From positions 1 to 64,000 of the forward strand of contig NZ_VLKR01000011.1 in the NCBI RefSeq assembly GCF_007830445.1: a stretch of DNA of 64,000 bases. The letters are read 5' to 3'. The translations under genes were made by a program, and so were the position numbers. Within the stretch, counting starts at the first letter, position 1; every line of letters starts with the position of its first letter. Shown one piece after another: positions 8,318 through 15,967 of this stretch. A model generated the notes under the pieces. The model searched no databases. It saw only the letters and a list, made by a program, of their open reading frames with translations, and was not told where the DNA came from. Origin of the DNA: Sphingobacterium siyangense (lineage in GTDB: Bacteria; Bacteroidota; Bacteroidia; Sphingobacteriales; Sphingobacteriaceae).

Positions 8318-8740
8318 TTTAAGTAAAAATACAGATTTTTCAGATTTGTATTGGAAAGCTATAATTACTTTTTTCAAAAATTTCCTACTAAACTCTTCAA
8401 AAAAGCTTTGGTCTACAAATTTTTCCGGATAAACCCGTCTGTTTTTACAAATTATTTTAATTATGGAGCGGTTAGCTCTCCTATCAAGGGGTACATAGGA
8501 ACTCAGGGAGACCGGATTCCTGCTTTTGGAGAAAGGAAAGTATACGCCACTGTAAAGTTCATTTTTCAGCACCCCGTCATTCAGATCGGCAGTATCCTTT
8601 TTGATTCTATTGAAATAATTAAACATCTTTATCAGGAATAGAAGTTTTGTCCTGCCGAGTTTAGGGGAAAGATGTTCAAGTCTGCGATTCACTTCCATAG
8701 AGAAGCGGACGCGTCTTGTGTTTTCATTAGATCTAGCCAT
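8309..8740 (-). CDS. BfmA/BtgA-like mobilization protein
   Basis: From ATG 8740 (MARSNENTRRVRFSM) the product has 143 residues. The start resembles BfmA/BtgA mobilization proteins of Bacteroides elements, which assist relaxase binding at the transfer origin, but the assignment is by eye only. The N-terminus is basic with a ribbon-helix-helix-like opening. A longer frame up to 8824 adds 28 residues without family resemblance and overlaps the previous gene more deeply, so the inner start is chosen. It overlaps the preceding gene by 8 bp, which suggests translational coupling. No relaxase is found next to it, so the element would need help for transfer. Confidence 0.6.
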   Translation of the reverse strand: MARSNENTRRVRFSMEVNRRLEHLSPKLGRTKLLFLIKMFNYFNRIKKDTADLNDGVLKNELYSGVYFPFSKSRNPVSLSSYVPLDRRANRSIIKIICKNRRVYPEKFVDQSFFEEFSRKFLKKVIIAFQYKSEKSVFLLKLV

Positions 8741-9050
8741 TGCTGTCAGAATTATTGTTAGCGATAAACCTAAATCTGCTGGCCCTGGTAGGGTGCCAGG
8801 AGGGGATGTACTCCAGATAGCCATATAAGACGAGTTCGGAAAGGCATTTATGATAGGTAGCGATTGAACGGATCCGCGAAAAATGCATCAGTTTCCTGCG
8901 GCTGGTATAGAAAAAATCATGAAAGCCGGGTTGCTTATGAAAATAAAAAAGTGCCATAACCAGTTCGATATGTGATGGCAGCAGTCTATTATCTTTTGCG
9001 ATGTGCTCAAAGTAAACTTCAAAGTCATGGTCTTGTGTATTGTTATCCAT
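8733..9050 (-). CDS. Winged-helix-like mobile-element protein
   Basis: This 105-residue protein contains TYHKCLSELVLYGYLEYIPSWHPTRASRFRF, a pattern seen in small Bacteroidota mobile-element proteins that look like winged-helix DNA binders or primosome-type factors. It has no signal peptide. It is coupled to both neighbours, with 8-bp overlaps upstream (9043-9050) and downstream (8733-8740). I do not know its function; a role in replication or transfer control of the element is an inference from position. Confidence 0.7.
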   Translation of the reverse strand: MDNNTQDHDFEVYFEHIAKDNRLLPSHIELVMALFYFHKQPGFHDFFYTSRRKLMHFSRIRSIATYHKCLSELVLYGYLEYIPSWHPTRASRFRFIANNNSDSNG

Positions 9051-9315
9051 TACCTTCTCCTCCTTCCATCATCTTATCCACATCGCTGGCGCGATAATAA
9101 ATGCTACCGCCGATTTTCTTGAATGGGAGCGTGCCTGTGATCCGCAGGTTTTGTAGCGTACCCGGAGATATTTTCAGTTTCTTTCTTACCTCACGGCTGC
9201 GGAAGCATTCCCTTTCGGCGTCAGTTTTTTCGTTTGTTAGGATCTGTCTGATTTCTTCGAGCAGTTCTTTCTTGAACTGCGACAGGTCTTCTTTTGTCAG
9301 GATGTCTAATAGCAT
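9043..9315 (-). CDS. Excisionase-like helix-turn-helix protein
   Basis: A 90-residue protein with a MerR/excisionase-type HTH: SREVRKKLKISPGTLQNLRITGTLPFKKIGGSIYYRASDVDKM. Its N-terminal third (LTKEDLSQFKKELLEEIRQIL) is predicted to be helical. Such proteins in Bacteroidota elements control excision or transcription of mobilization genes. It is the first gene of a three-gene overlapping operon with the two genes to its left. The ATG at 9313-9315 is followed by a reasonable leader for the family. Confidence 0.82.
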   Translation of the reverse strand: MLLDILTKEDLSQFKKELLEEIRQILTNEKTDAERECFRSREVRKKLKISPGTLQNLRITGTLPFKKIGGSIYYRASDVDKMMEGGEGNG

Positions 9316-9448
9316 GGTATACCAATTTTGTGAACAATATGTACCCCGGTTATACGCGGGGCCACTGCTACAAAGTTGGGATCTGGCGATGAAGTTTGGA
9401 TGACCAACTCGGCGCGATGGTCATGTTCAGGGATCAAACAGGATGGGA

Positions 9449-10174
9449 TCAATCCTTCTTTTTAGGAACGATGACGAATAGTTGCCGATCTTCTGGAATT
9501 TTTACTTCCTTCTGTGAATTATCTTTACCTACAAAATAATTTTTAGCAGTATCTATACTGATCTTCTTTTTGTTATTGCTAAAATAATTGGACACAATTT
9601 TATAATAGGGACTGAGCATATCCTTTCGTAACAAGGGAGCGCCGTTAGGAAGCTTTAATTTTTGCATCTGTTGAAATAGGTCGATCACTGTGGTATGATA
9701 ATCATCGTATATTTCGATCTTGCGCATTATCGTGAAATCGGATAGCTTTTTATTCTCCTCCTGTAGTTTTGCGATCAGTTCATCTTTTTCCTTGAGAAGA
9801 ATATCATTTGGGCGAACATTCCACCTGTCCTTTGGTGATAGGAAATCCAGAAATCCGCTCAGCTTTTTGATATTGGAAACGTAAAGTGGATGTTTCTTGG
9901 AAAATGGGTTCTGGTGATTGAAGTAATCTATCCTGGTAGAAACGATGTACCAAAGGTGGGAAAAGAACTCCTTCTCTGTTCGGTCTCCAGCCGATAGATA
10001 ATATTTTAGATGGTACCTATAGTAATCATCAAAAGATTTCTCTTTCATACCGTATATCTTCAGTAGGAAATGATTGTCTTCATAGCCCCTTTTAAGTCCC
10101 ATGATAGTTCCCAGTTTAAATGGATGTGGATCGAAATCGAAAGCTCTTCTGGGTTTAAAGTAATATAATGCCAT
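9449..10174 (-). CDS. Conserved mobile-element protein of unknown function
   Basis: The 241-residue protein has no motif I can name. The first half is rich in aromatic residues (YYFKPRRAFDFDPHPF... FFSHLWYIVSTRIDYFNHQNPFSKKHP), the middle holds a short coiled-coil (KEKDELIAKLQEENKKL, about 128-145), and the C-terminus is basic (NYFSNNKKKISIDTAKNYFVG). It lies upstream of the HTH/mobilization operon on the same strand with a gap of 133 bp. Its AT-rich composition fits the other mobilization genes, not the GC-rich pair to the right. Proteins of this kind are found in Bacteroidota mobilizable elements, but I know no assigned role. Confidence 0.7.
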   Translation of the reverse strand: MALYYFKPRRAFDFDPHPFKLGTIMGLKRGYEDNHFLLKIYGMKEKSFDDYYRYHLKYYLSAGDRTEKEFFSHLWYIVSTRIDYFNHQNPFSKKHPLYVSNIKKLSGFLDFLSPKDRWNVRPNDILLKEKDELIAKLQEENKKLSDFTIMRKIEIYDDYHTTVIDLFQQMQKLKLPNGAPLLRKDMLSPYYKIVSNYFSNNKKKISIDTAKNYFVGKDNSQKEVKIPEDRQLFVIVPKKKD

Positions 10175-10356
10175 AACTCTAATTTAGCGAAAAAATATTT
10201 TCTTAATAAAAAGATGGATATGGCCTGTTTAGTGTAAGAAGTTATATTCGGCAAATCTGTCTGAGGTTTTCAACTTTTTTGTATATTAAAGAGAGAAAGG
10301 ACGCCAAGGCGTTTCATCTTCTTTAATGAATTTTTTCATATTTAGGTTTTATAATG

Positions 10357-10398
10357 AAACTCCTGCTTTAGTCTCCCAATGACAGGCAGGAGTTTTTT
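10357..10398. terminator. Hairpin terminator
   Basis: AAACTCCTGC pairs with GCAGGAGTTT and is followed by a T run on the plus strand. The first arm is preceded by few A residues, so it would work best for plus-strand transcription. No plus-strand gene precedes it closely, so it may be left from a lost gene. Confidence 0.6.
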
Positions 10399-10475
10399 AT
10401 GCAGTCCCCTTATTAACTCCTCATATTTTTATATAGTTATCTGGCCTATTGTTAAGGAATCGCATATGATTTAAA

Positions 10476-10608
10476 GTATACTACTCAGTATACCAAAAAT
10501 GAGCTTTACGATATTGTAGAGGCTATAGAGTATCCCCGGAGGATACTCTAAACCCCATTTGCAGGGTATGGGGCAAGAAAAGTAGGGCTCTGCCCAACTT
10601 CTGCTTGC
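10476..10608. repeat. Hairpin cluster B
   Basis: Four inverted repeats occur in 133 bp: GTATACT/AGTATAC (10476-10493), AGAGTATCC/GGATACTCT (10527-10549), CCCCAT/ATGGGG (10553-10573) and GCAAGAAAAGTAGGGC with GCCCAACTTCTGCTTGC (10573-10608). The third loop contains TTGCAGGGTA, also present in cluster A at 6535. Dense hairpins next to mobilization genes suggest a transfer or replication origin; this is not proven. Confidence 0.6.
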
Positions 10609-10923
10609 TCTAATGACTCGTCCTGAAATAAGTTTACACATTTCTTTTAAAATTTAATCAATTTCCTGAAACAGCTTTACAGCTTAATGACCTGGACCAA
10701 CTATTCGCTGTACCAGCAGGATCCGGAGGTGACGGCCAACAGTGCAGGCGACGCCTACTAGAACCAGTGTGTTGTGAATCTAGGAATCTAGATCAGCCTG
10801 TAGGCTAGATGCGCACTGGTATTGCGCAAGCATCAGGTAACTAAGCAGAGCGGCCTACCTCCGGGTATGTTTCCGGAAGGTAGTGTATGTAAAGGCTGCT
10901 TGTCAGCCATTGAGGCGGGGGAC
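10609..10923. other. Intergenic stretch with degraded coding sequence
   Basis: The base composition rises in GC after 10680. One frame (from about 10685) reads WTNYSLYQQDPEVTANSAGDAY and then stops, which looks like a broken protein fragment that I do not recognise. CTAGATC-containing short repeats lie at 10780-10815. No complete gene. Confidence 0.4.
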
Positions 10924-11748
10924 TTACCTCAGTCCCAGTTGCCAGGTCTCCTGGACTTTGCCCCGGCTTTTGAGTAGCTCCAGCTGTTCACCCGTGGCTG
11001 CCGCCAGTAGCTTGTGCAGGCTGCTGTATTTGTCAAATTCGGGCGGGTACTTTTCGAGCACCCGGAAGCCTTGATCATAAAAGAACTGCTCGGCCTGGTC
11101 GAAAGACTCGAAGTAGTTGGCGTGCACGTTGTTTTTCCGGAAGAAATCGTTCCATTGTCCGTCTCTGTCGCTTCCCACGGCATGGGTCTCATGCCGGATA
11201 TAAATATCGGCGGTGGTCCAGGTGCCGCCCTGCCGCTCGAGCAGCCTGCGGATATGCTGTAGGATCTGCTTTTTGTCTTCATCGTCGAAATACAGCAGCA
11301 GCCCCTCATTGATGATGGCGAGGTCGCTGCTGGTCTCCGGATTGCTTTCGGCGTGCAGGACGTCGAGCGGCTGTAACTGCAGGTTTTGCGGGACAGCCTG
11401 CTGCATGGTACTCAGCATATCACTCTTCTGGCTGATGATGGCCGGCAGGTCCGTGTCGATGTAGCTGGCGTCGGGGTGCTTGCGGGCGTAGTCCAGACCG
11501 CGCAACGAGAAGCCCGCGGAAAGCTCGAGTACGGTAGGTGCTGAGGTCTTTTCCAGAAAGTAATCTAGGGAGCGGTACCGCATTTCGAAGTGCACCACGC
11601 TTGCCCAGAAACCAAAATCCTGTTGCGGAGCGGCAGGGATTTCGATGCCGAAATAGGCGGCTACCTCTTCCGCAAAGGGAATGGAGCCTGAGGCCGCTTT
11701 GAAGGCCAGCAAGGCGCTGGCGGTATCTGTTACTTTTTTTAATCTCAT
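10924..11748 (-). CDS. LCM-type SAM-dependent methyltransferase
   Basis: A 274-residue class I methyltransferase, similar to the leucine carboxyl methyltransferase/polyketide-type O-methyltransferase family (PPM-like). The SAM-binding motif I is VLELSAGFSLRGLDYA, an acidic residue follows in SYIDTDLPAI, and LAIINEGLLLYFDDEDKKQIL matches the family's post-motif region (usually AEGLLMYL). The start MRLKKVTD at 11748 is used because the longer frame to 11781 begins with a non-family stretch. The gene is much richer in GC than the AT-rich mobilization genes, as is the AraC gene 69 bp upstream. The two form a likely transferred pair. The substrate cannot be told. Confidence 0.85.
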   Translation of the reverse strand: MRLKKVTDTASALLAFKAASGSIPFAEEVAAYFGIEIPAAPQQDFGFWASVVHFEMRYRSLDYFLEKTSAPTVLELSAGFSLRGLDYARKHPDASYIDTDLPAIISQKSDMLSTMQQAVPQNLQLQPLDVLHAESNPETSSDLAIINEGLLLYFDDEDKKQILQHIRRLLERQGGTWTTADIYIRHETHAVGSDRDGQWNDFFRKNNVHANYFESFDQAEQFFYDQGFRVLEKYPPEFDKYSSLHKLLAAATGEQLELLKSRGKVQETWQLGLR

Positions 11749-11817
11749 GATTGTGTGTTTTTTTCTGCAAAGTAACAGCACCCCGGGATGGCAAAATAGG
11801 AAAAAGTAGACCTATCG

Positions 11818-12609
11818 TTATTTGTTGAAGGCATTGCCCAGCTGGTTGGGGGCGCGCATGAACTGCCGGGGCCGCTGTGCGAATACCTTGCGGAAGTTTT
11901 GCAGGAAGTGGGATTCGTCATAGTAAAGGTCATACTGATGGTCTTTGTTTTCCCTTTGATGATCACGGATATAGAGGTTGTACATCGCCTGCAGGCGCAC
12001 GATGGAAGCATATTCTTTCGGTGTCAGGCCGACCTGCTGCTTGAACAGCTTATTGAGATGTCTCTGCGAGCCGGGAATATTTTCGAATACCTCCCGGATT
12101 CGGATATTACCCTTATGCTGGTCGATGGCATCCACTGCACTGATGACGCGCCCATCGGCTGCAAACTGTATCCGCTCGGCCAGCAGCTGCAGCAGCGAAC
12201 CGATACTGTCCGCAGGCAAACCAGTGCAGGAGTCCAGTACCATGCTGCCGTCCCGCTTCAGGCGGGAGATGGACGCTACCCTGTTGACTAATGTGGGCAT
12301 GGCAGCACCTGCGATGGCATAATAGCCATAGGGCCTGAAGGTGATGCCGATGGAGCTGACCGGGACAGAACCGCGGAGCACAATATTTTTGTTGTGAGGG
12401 CCCACCAGATGCAGGTCGTACAGCGGATGATGAAAGACCGTGTCGTCCACGACATGCTCGTAAGTACTTTGGTAGTTCCACAGCAATACGCATTTACCGG
12501 TCGGGATCACTAGGGCCTGCTCGTGCTCGGGGAGCTGCTCCGGGCTTTCGAACGACCAGATGGACTCAATCAATGGAGATAAACTGTCAGGTACGGGATA
12601 ATACTGCAT
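11818..12609 (-). CDS. AraC-family transcriptional regulator
   Basis: A 263-residue regulator (from MQYYPVP at 12609). The C-terminus holds the AraC DNA-binding domain with two HTH motifs (IRIREVFENIPGSQRHLNKLFKQQVGLTPKEYASIVRLQA and YDESHFLQNFRKVFAQRPRQF). The N-terminal region (IWSFESPEQLPEHEQALVIPTGKCVLLWNYQ) is of the kind common in regulators of unknown ligand (DUF6597-like). A longer start at 12657 adds 16 residues not typical of the family. It is GC-rich and lies upstream of the methyltransferase on the same strand, so it probably controls that gene. Confidence 0.88.
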   Translation of the reverse strand: MQYYPVPDSLSPLIESIWSFESPEQLPEHEQALVIPTGKCVLLWNYQSTYEHVVDDTVFHHPLYDLHLVGPHNKNIVLRGSVPVSSIGITFRPYGYYAIAGAAMPTLVNRVASISRLKRDGSMVLDSCTGLPADSIGSLLQLLAERIQFAADGRVISAVDAIDQHKGNIRIREVFENIPGSQRHLNKLFKQQVGLTPKEYASIVRLQAMYNLYIRDHQRENKDHQYDLYYDESHFLQNFRKVFAQRPRQFMRAPNQLGNAFNK

Positions 12610-12868
12610 GCCGGCATGTAAAAAAGCAAATATCGGAATAATGGGCCAGTCGCGCAACAGGGGCTTCGTGAATTCTGATAGCGGTAAGTTAACTTATTTT
12701 TTCCAACCTTTTTGTGTACAGGAGATGTTCAGACCGTAGCAATCATTCCCGAAAGGGGCTAATATCTCGATTCTTCGGCAATATTTTTAATGTCAGTTGA
12801 CAAAAAGTCGAATACTAAGACTAACTTTCTGTAGGTAAATCTATATCAGTTGAATCATAGACAGCATC

Positions 12869-13228
12869 GTGTGGAGTTGCTACTTTTGGTGCGAGACAGA
12901 TTTAATAAGTAATTTAAAATTTGTAGAGTTGCATAGAAGGTTTGATGATTCATTTAAGATAATGGCAGTGGATCTGAGCGTTGTTAGAGGGTCAGTGGCA
13001 GAAGTTGCAAAGGAGCTGGATATAGGACCCAGTTTGCTCAGTAAGAGGTGTAGAAACCCTCATTATAATGAGGATAAAGTTTTCCCTGATAATCCTAAAA
13101 TTAGCACTGGGGAACAGGAGTTGAGGATTTTACGTAAAAAATTAAGAGATGCAGAGTTAGAGTGTGATATATTAAAAAAGGTCATAGCCATCTTCTCCAG
13201 GGGAGACGATACATATACCGATTCATAG
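12869..13228 (+). pseudogene. IS3 transposase OrfA, in decayed element
   Basis: The frame encodes the IS3 OrfA helix-turn-helix (FDDSFKIMAVDLSVVRGSVAEVAKELDIGPSLLSK) and the leucine-zipper-like tail that ends in LECDILKKVIAIFSRGDD. The normal start is probably near 12929 (TTG) because the region before it has no family resemblance. OrfA itself looks nearly intact but the companion OrfB is broken, so the element is not expected to move by itself. Confidence 0.8.
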
Positions 13229-14088
13229 AGGCTAACCGAGAGGTAAATTACGTAGAGAAGATGGCGAGGTATTGAACGTTAGCAGCAGTTGTTTTTACCG
13301 TTGGCAAGTTTCTCCCGAGTCACCTAGGGAACTGCAAAGTAAATCACTCGTGGATAAAATAAATCAGGCACACATGGATAGTAAGTATATCTATTGTAGC
13401 CCACGGATATCCGCAGAGCTGCACAAAAAAGGTGAAAAGGTGTCAAGAAGCTATGTTGAAGGGTTGATGAAGAAACATGGAATACGAAGTAAGGTGAAGA
13501 AAAAATTTAGGGTGGCCACAGATTCGAGCCATAGCTATAGGATAGCTGAAAATCTCCTCAAAAGAGATCTTTCGGCGGATTCCCTGTCGTAGAAATGGGA
13601 TGGAGTCATTACTTACATCCATACAAGTACAAGATGGCTTTATCTAACAACAGTCATCGATCTAGCGGACAGAAAAGTGATCGGATGGTCTTTGAGCACT
13701 GACATGACCGCTACAAACACTACCGTAGAAGCCATCAGGATGGCTATTAGAAACGGAGGTGTCAAAGTTGGCCTTATCTTCCATTCGGATATAGGGATGC
13801 TATATGCTTGCGATGAATTCAGGAAGATAATTGTAGAAAACAGGATACTTCAAATCATGAGCAAGAAGGCGAATTGCTGGGACAACGTAGCAGCTGAGAG
13901 CTTTTCAAGACATTAAAAGCTGAAATTGTCTACCATAGAAAATTAATGGATCAGCAGTCAGCTAGATTGGAAATCTTTTGATACATTAAAGGGATTTTAC
14001 AATACCCAAAGAATACATTCTGCTCTGCGGTATAAAACCCCTAAGCAGATCGAGGAGATGCTATTGGAAAGAGAAAGGGTCTGTAAAA
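13205..14088 (+). pseudogene. IS3 transposase OrfB, broken
   Basis: The rve-type integrase core can be read in pieces. YRFIEANREVNYVEKMARY continues after a one-base shift into LNVSSSCFYRW (13272 on). An in-frame TAG at 13590-13592 interrupts the sequence, which then goes on in the same frame as KWDGVITYIHTSTRWLYLTTVIDLADRKVIGWS. A lost T near 13903 breaks ESFFKTLKAE, and further shifts follow near 13978 and 14000 before NTQRIHSALRYKTPKQIEEML. The DDE residues can still be placed (VITYIHT Asp replaced by Gly-Val context, HSDIG, and AAESF). Several independent lesions show long decay. Confidence 0.85.
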
Positions 14089-14109
14089 TGAACTGTGTCA
14101 AGGCTTGCT

Positions 14110-14517
14110 TCACCGCCCCACGGGGCGTGAAGTGACCATCTTTTCAAAATCCTCATTCTGTTCTTTAAATACTTTAAGAATGGCATCATCCATTACACCA
14201 ACCCCTAAAAAGGACAGCTTTACTTTTTGTGCAGTTGCAAAGCCTTCATCCTTGAGCATATCATCGTAAATCTTGTTGATACGCACACGAATATTGTCCA
14301 ATTTGAGATTGGTACCCAGGGCCTGGGCACTTTTACCTAAAACTCTTCCGTGCTTTAAATCCCAATTATTGGGGTTGATGTCCAGTTTGGTACTAAAGGA
14401 TTTTGGTATTCCGTCAATAGTGATACGTCCCATAACAGGCACGTTTCCGTTCTTCTTAGGTTCATTCTTCTTCAGGTAGAAAAGCAGTTTGAACGTGGAT
14501 CTTTTCTCTTGTTCCAT
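14110..14517 (-). pseudogene. Truncated integrase (N-terminal arm domain only)
   Basis: The 135 codons encode the arm-binding domain of a Bacteroidota tyrosine recombinase (FKLLFYLKKNEPKKNGNVPVMGRITIDG... INPNNWDLKHGRVLGKS) and the start of the core-binding region (FKEQNEDFEKMV). After Met-Val the match stops abruptly near 14135, where a palindrome (14109-14131) and then the IS3 relic begin. The catalytic domain is missing. This is a second, dead integrase, different from the one at 4706, so two elements have used this site or a nested element was lost. Confidence 0.85.
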
Positions 14518-15662
14518 AACTCAATTGTTTAACGTTTAAAATTAAATTTTATTGAGTTACAAGGGAATATGAAAATTTGTGTAAATGACTGAAATATAGA
14601 TTGTTATATTATCATTCGGTTGGTTGTACTCAGTAACGATTTAGTAACCTAACCTTGTAATTTTAAGCCCAAAACTTGTCGGACACCTACTTCCAAATTT
14701 TGCCTCACGTTTTCTAAACTACTGTATATGAATGGTCTTAACCATTTTGCTTATTTTTGCTTTCTTCTAGTATTTTTTAAGAAAAAAAATGAACTGATAT
14801 ATCTTTTCTGTTGTTTTGGAGTCCAAAAACAACAGAAATTCCTTAGATAAACACTGTATATTTTTTTGATTTTCAGCGATACAAAGCAGACACTTTGCCT
14901 AATAACGTGAGACAAATAGTCAAAGGTTTTATCTTCGCAAGAATGCTGTTCTTATTTTCCTTCGGTTCCGGAATTTATAGTTACGCATCGATTCCTAATC
15001 CAATACATGCATATTATTCCTCGATGTGTACATGCAAGTGAAAATTATGACAATAATGCTCTAAATAAGTGAAAACTTTGCGTTCCACTGGCTGTACCTC
15101 AGTTCTTTCATCGCAATAGGAGGTCTAGTGACATTTCTCTGTTAGAGGTGAAGACTCTCTGGACAAGACAATCGACATAACGGTTGCGCATCTTCAGGTC
15201 AAGTGTATCCTTGTTTGTTGGCCGATAGATTTACACATTTTAAGTTATACGGACGAGGAATTCAATCGGTTTTTCTCTTAGCAACGCCAGATCAGCCTCT
15301 TGTGGCAGTGATTTTCGATGGTTCGAGCATCATCGAGCCTTTCTATACTTTTTTTCGTGAGACAAACACAATTGTACAAAAAATTTATTGGTTAACGTGT
15401 CCTTTAATATATCATCCGCATGAATTAAAAAAGGGAAAACACCCTTTTGCGAGGCCGGACTTTTCTGCATTTAATTCTCACATCTCAGTCCTTCAACATT
15501 CCCCTCAACCTTGTTTCAGATCGTCGACAACGAATTTCTCTGCAAAAAAATTTAGTGCCCAAGATCAATGTACCAAGTTTTGTAGCCTCCTATTCTTTCG
15601 GAAGAATCTGGCACATCTTAATTATTGGCTTTTGCACCGACATTTTGTTTCGAAGTGTTTGT

Positions 15663-15696
15663 TAGCCTCCTGTTTGAAAGATAAGGAGGCTTTTTT
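15663..15696 (+). terminator. Hairpin terminator without a clear gene
   Basis: AGCCTCCT pairs with AGGAGGCT around a 12-base loop and is followed by TTTTTT. It implies plus-strand transcription from the stretch before it, where no gene could be recognised; a small RNA or a lost gene are possible. Confidence 0.65.
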
Positions 15697-15775
15697 AAAT
15701 TTTAACTTGCCAAGTTTAACGCAATTTGCCATATTTAAGTTGTATAGCAATTGCAGCTAAAACGTATGTCAAACC

Positions 15776-15794
15776 AGTGAGGGATTCAGTGAGT
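15776..15794. repeat. Putative arm-type integrase site, right
   Basis: AGTGAGGGATTCAGTGAGT matches the left copy at 4499-4517 in 17 of 19 positions. It lies 56 bp inside the right attachment core. Confidence 0.6.
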
Positions 15795-15850
15795 TGGGAA
15801 AACGAAAGTTTGTAAGACACTGATAAAGAGATTATTGCCCGAAGAGTGTT

Positions 15851-15872
15851 ATTCCCCTACGGGCTACAGATC
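15851..15872 (+). repeat. Right island attachment core (attR)
   Basis: Exact 22-bp copy of 2944-2965, the tRNA-Glu 3' end, without the rest of a tRNA before it. It marks the right border of the island. The chromosome resumes with a tRNA-type terminator and the kinase gene at 15968. Confidence 0.85.
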
Positions 15873-15891
15873 GAAAGATTAAAAACTTAAA

Positions 15892-15923
15892 AAAGCTTGC
15901 AATTCATATTGCAAGCTTTTTTT
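15892..15923 (+). terminator. Original tRNA-Glu terminator
   Basis: AAGCTTGCAAT and ATTGCAAGCTTTTTT form a stem with a short loop. It is probably the terminator that followed the tRNA before island insertion; it diverges from the one now present at 2985-3017. Confidence 0.75.
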
Positions 15924-15967
15924 ATCTTTGAGTATCTACAAAACCAATACGAACTTCCAGAAAAAAA

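Larger units (their letters stand above)
12797..14101 (+). mobile_element. Decayed IS3-family element
   Basis: A two-frame IS3 transposase lies here with several lesions. The ends are uncertain: TTGACA at 12797-12802 and its complement TGTCAA at 14096-14101 could be the tips of inverted repeats, which would give an element of about 1.3 kb, a normal size. No target duplication was identified. Confidence 0.55.
14518..15850. other. Gene-poor right part of the island
   Basis: AT-rich sequence with no convincing gene. A 185-codon plus-strand frame at 15203-15760 has a composition unlike protein here (many Cys, His, Phe, no domain) and runs through a terminator hairpin, so it is not accepted. The minus strand near 15080-15210 reads MRNRYVDCLVQRVFTSNREMSLDLLLR in one short frame, which might be a fragment. 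A terminator is at 15663-15696 and a putative integrase arm site at 15776-15794. Confidence 0.5.

Noticed and set aside
15203..15760. Open frame of 185 codons on the plus strand in the island
   Set aside because: Composition is unlike the other proteins (rich in Cys, His, Phe), there is no domain, and the frame runs through a clear terminator hairpin at 15663-15696.
15851..15872. Possible second tRNA-Glu gene
   Set aside because: Only the T-arm half and acceptor end are present; the sequence before it cannot form a D arm or anticodon arm, so it is an attachment-site copy.
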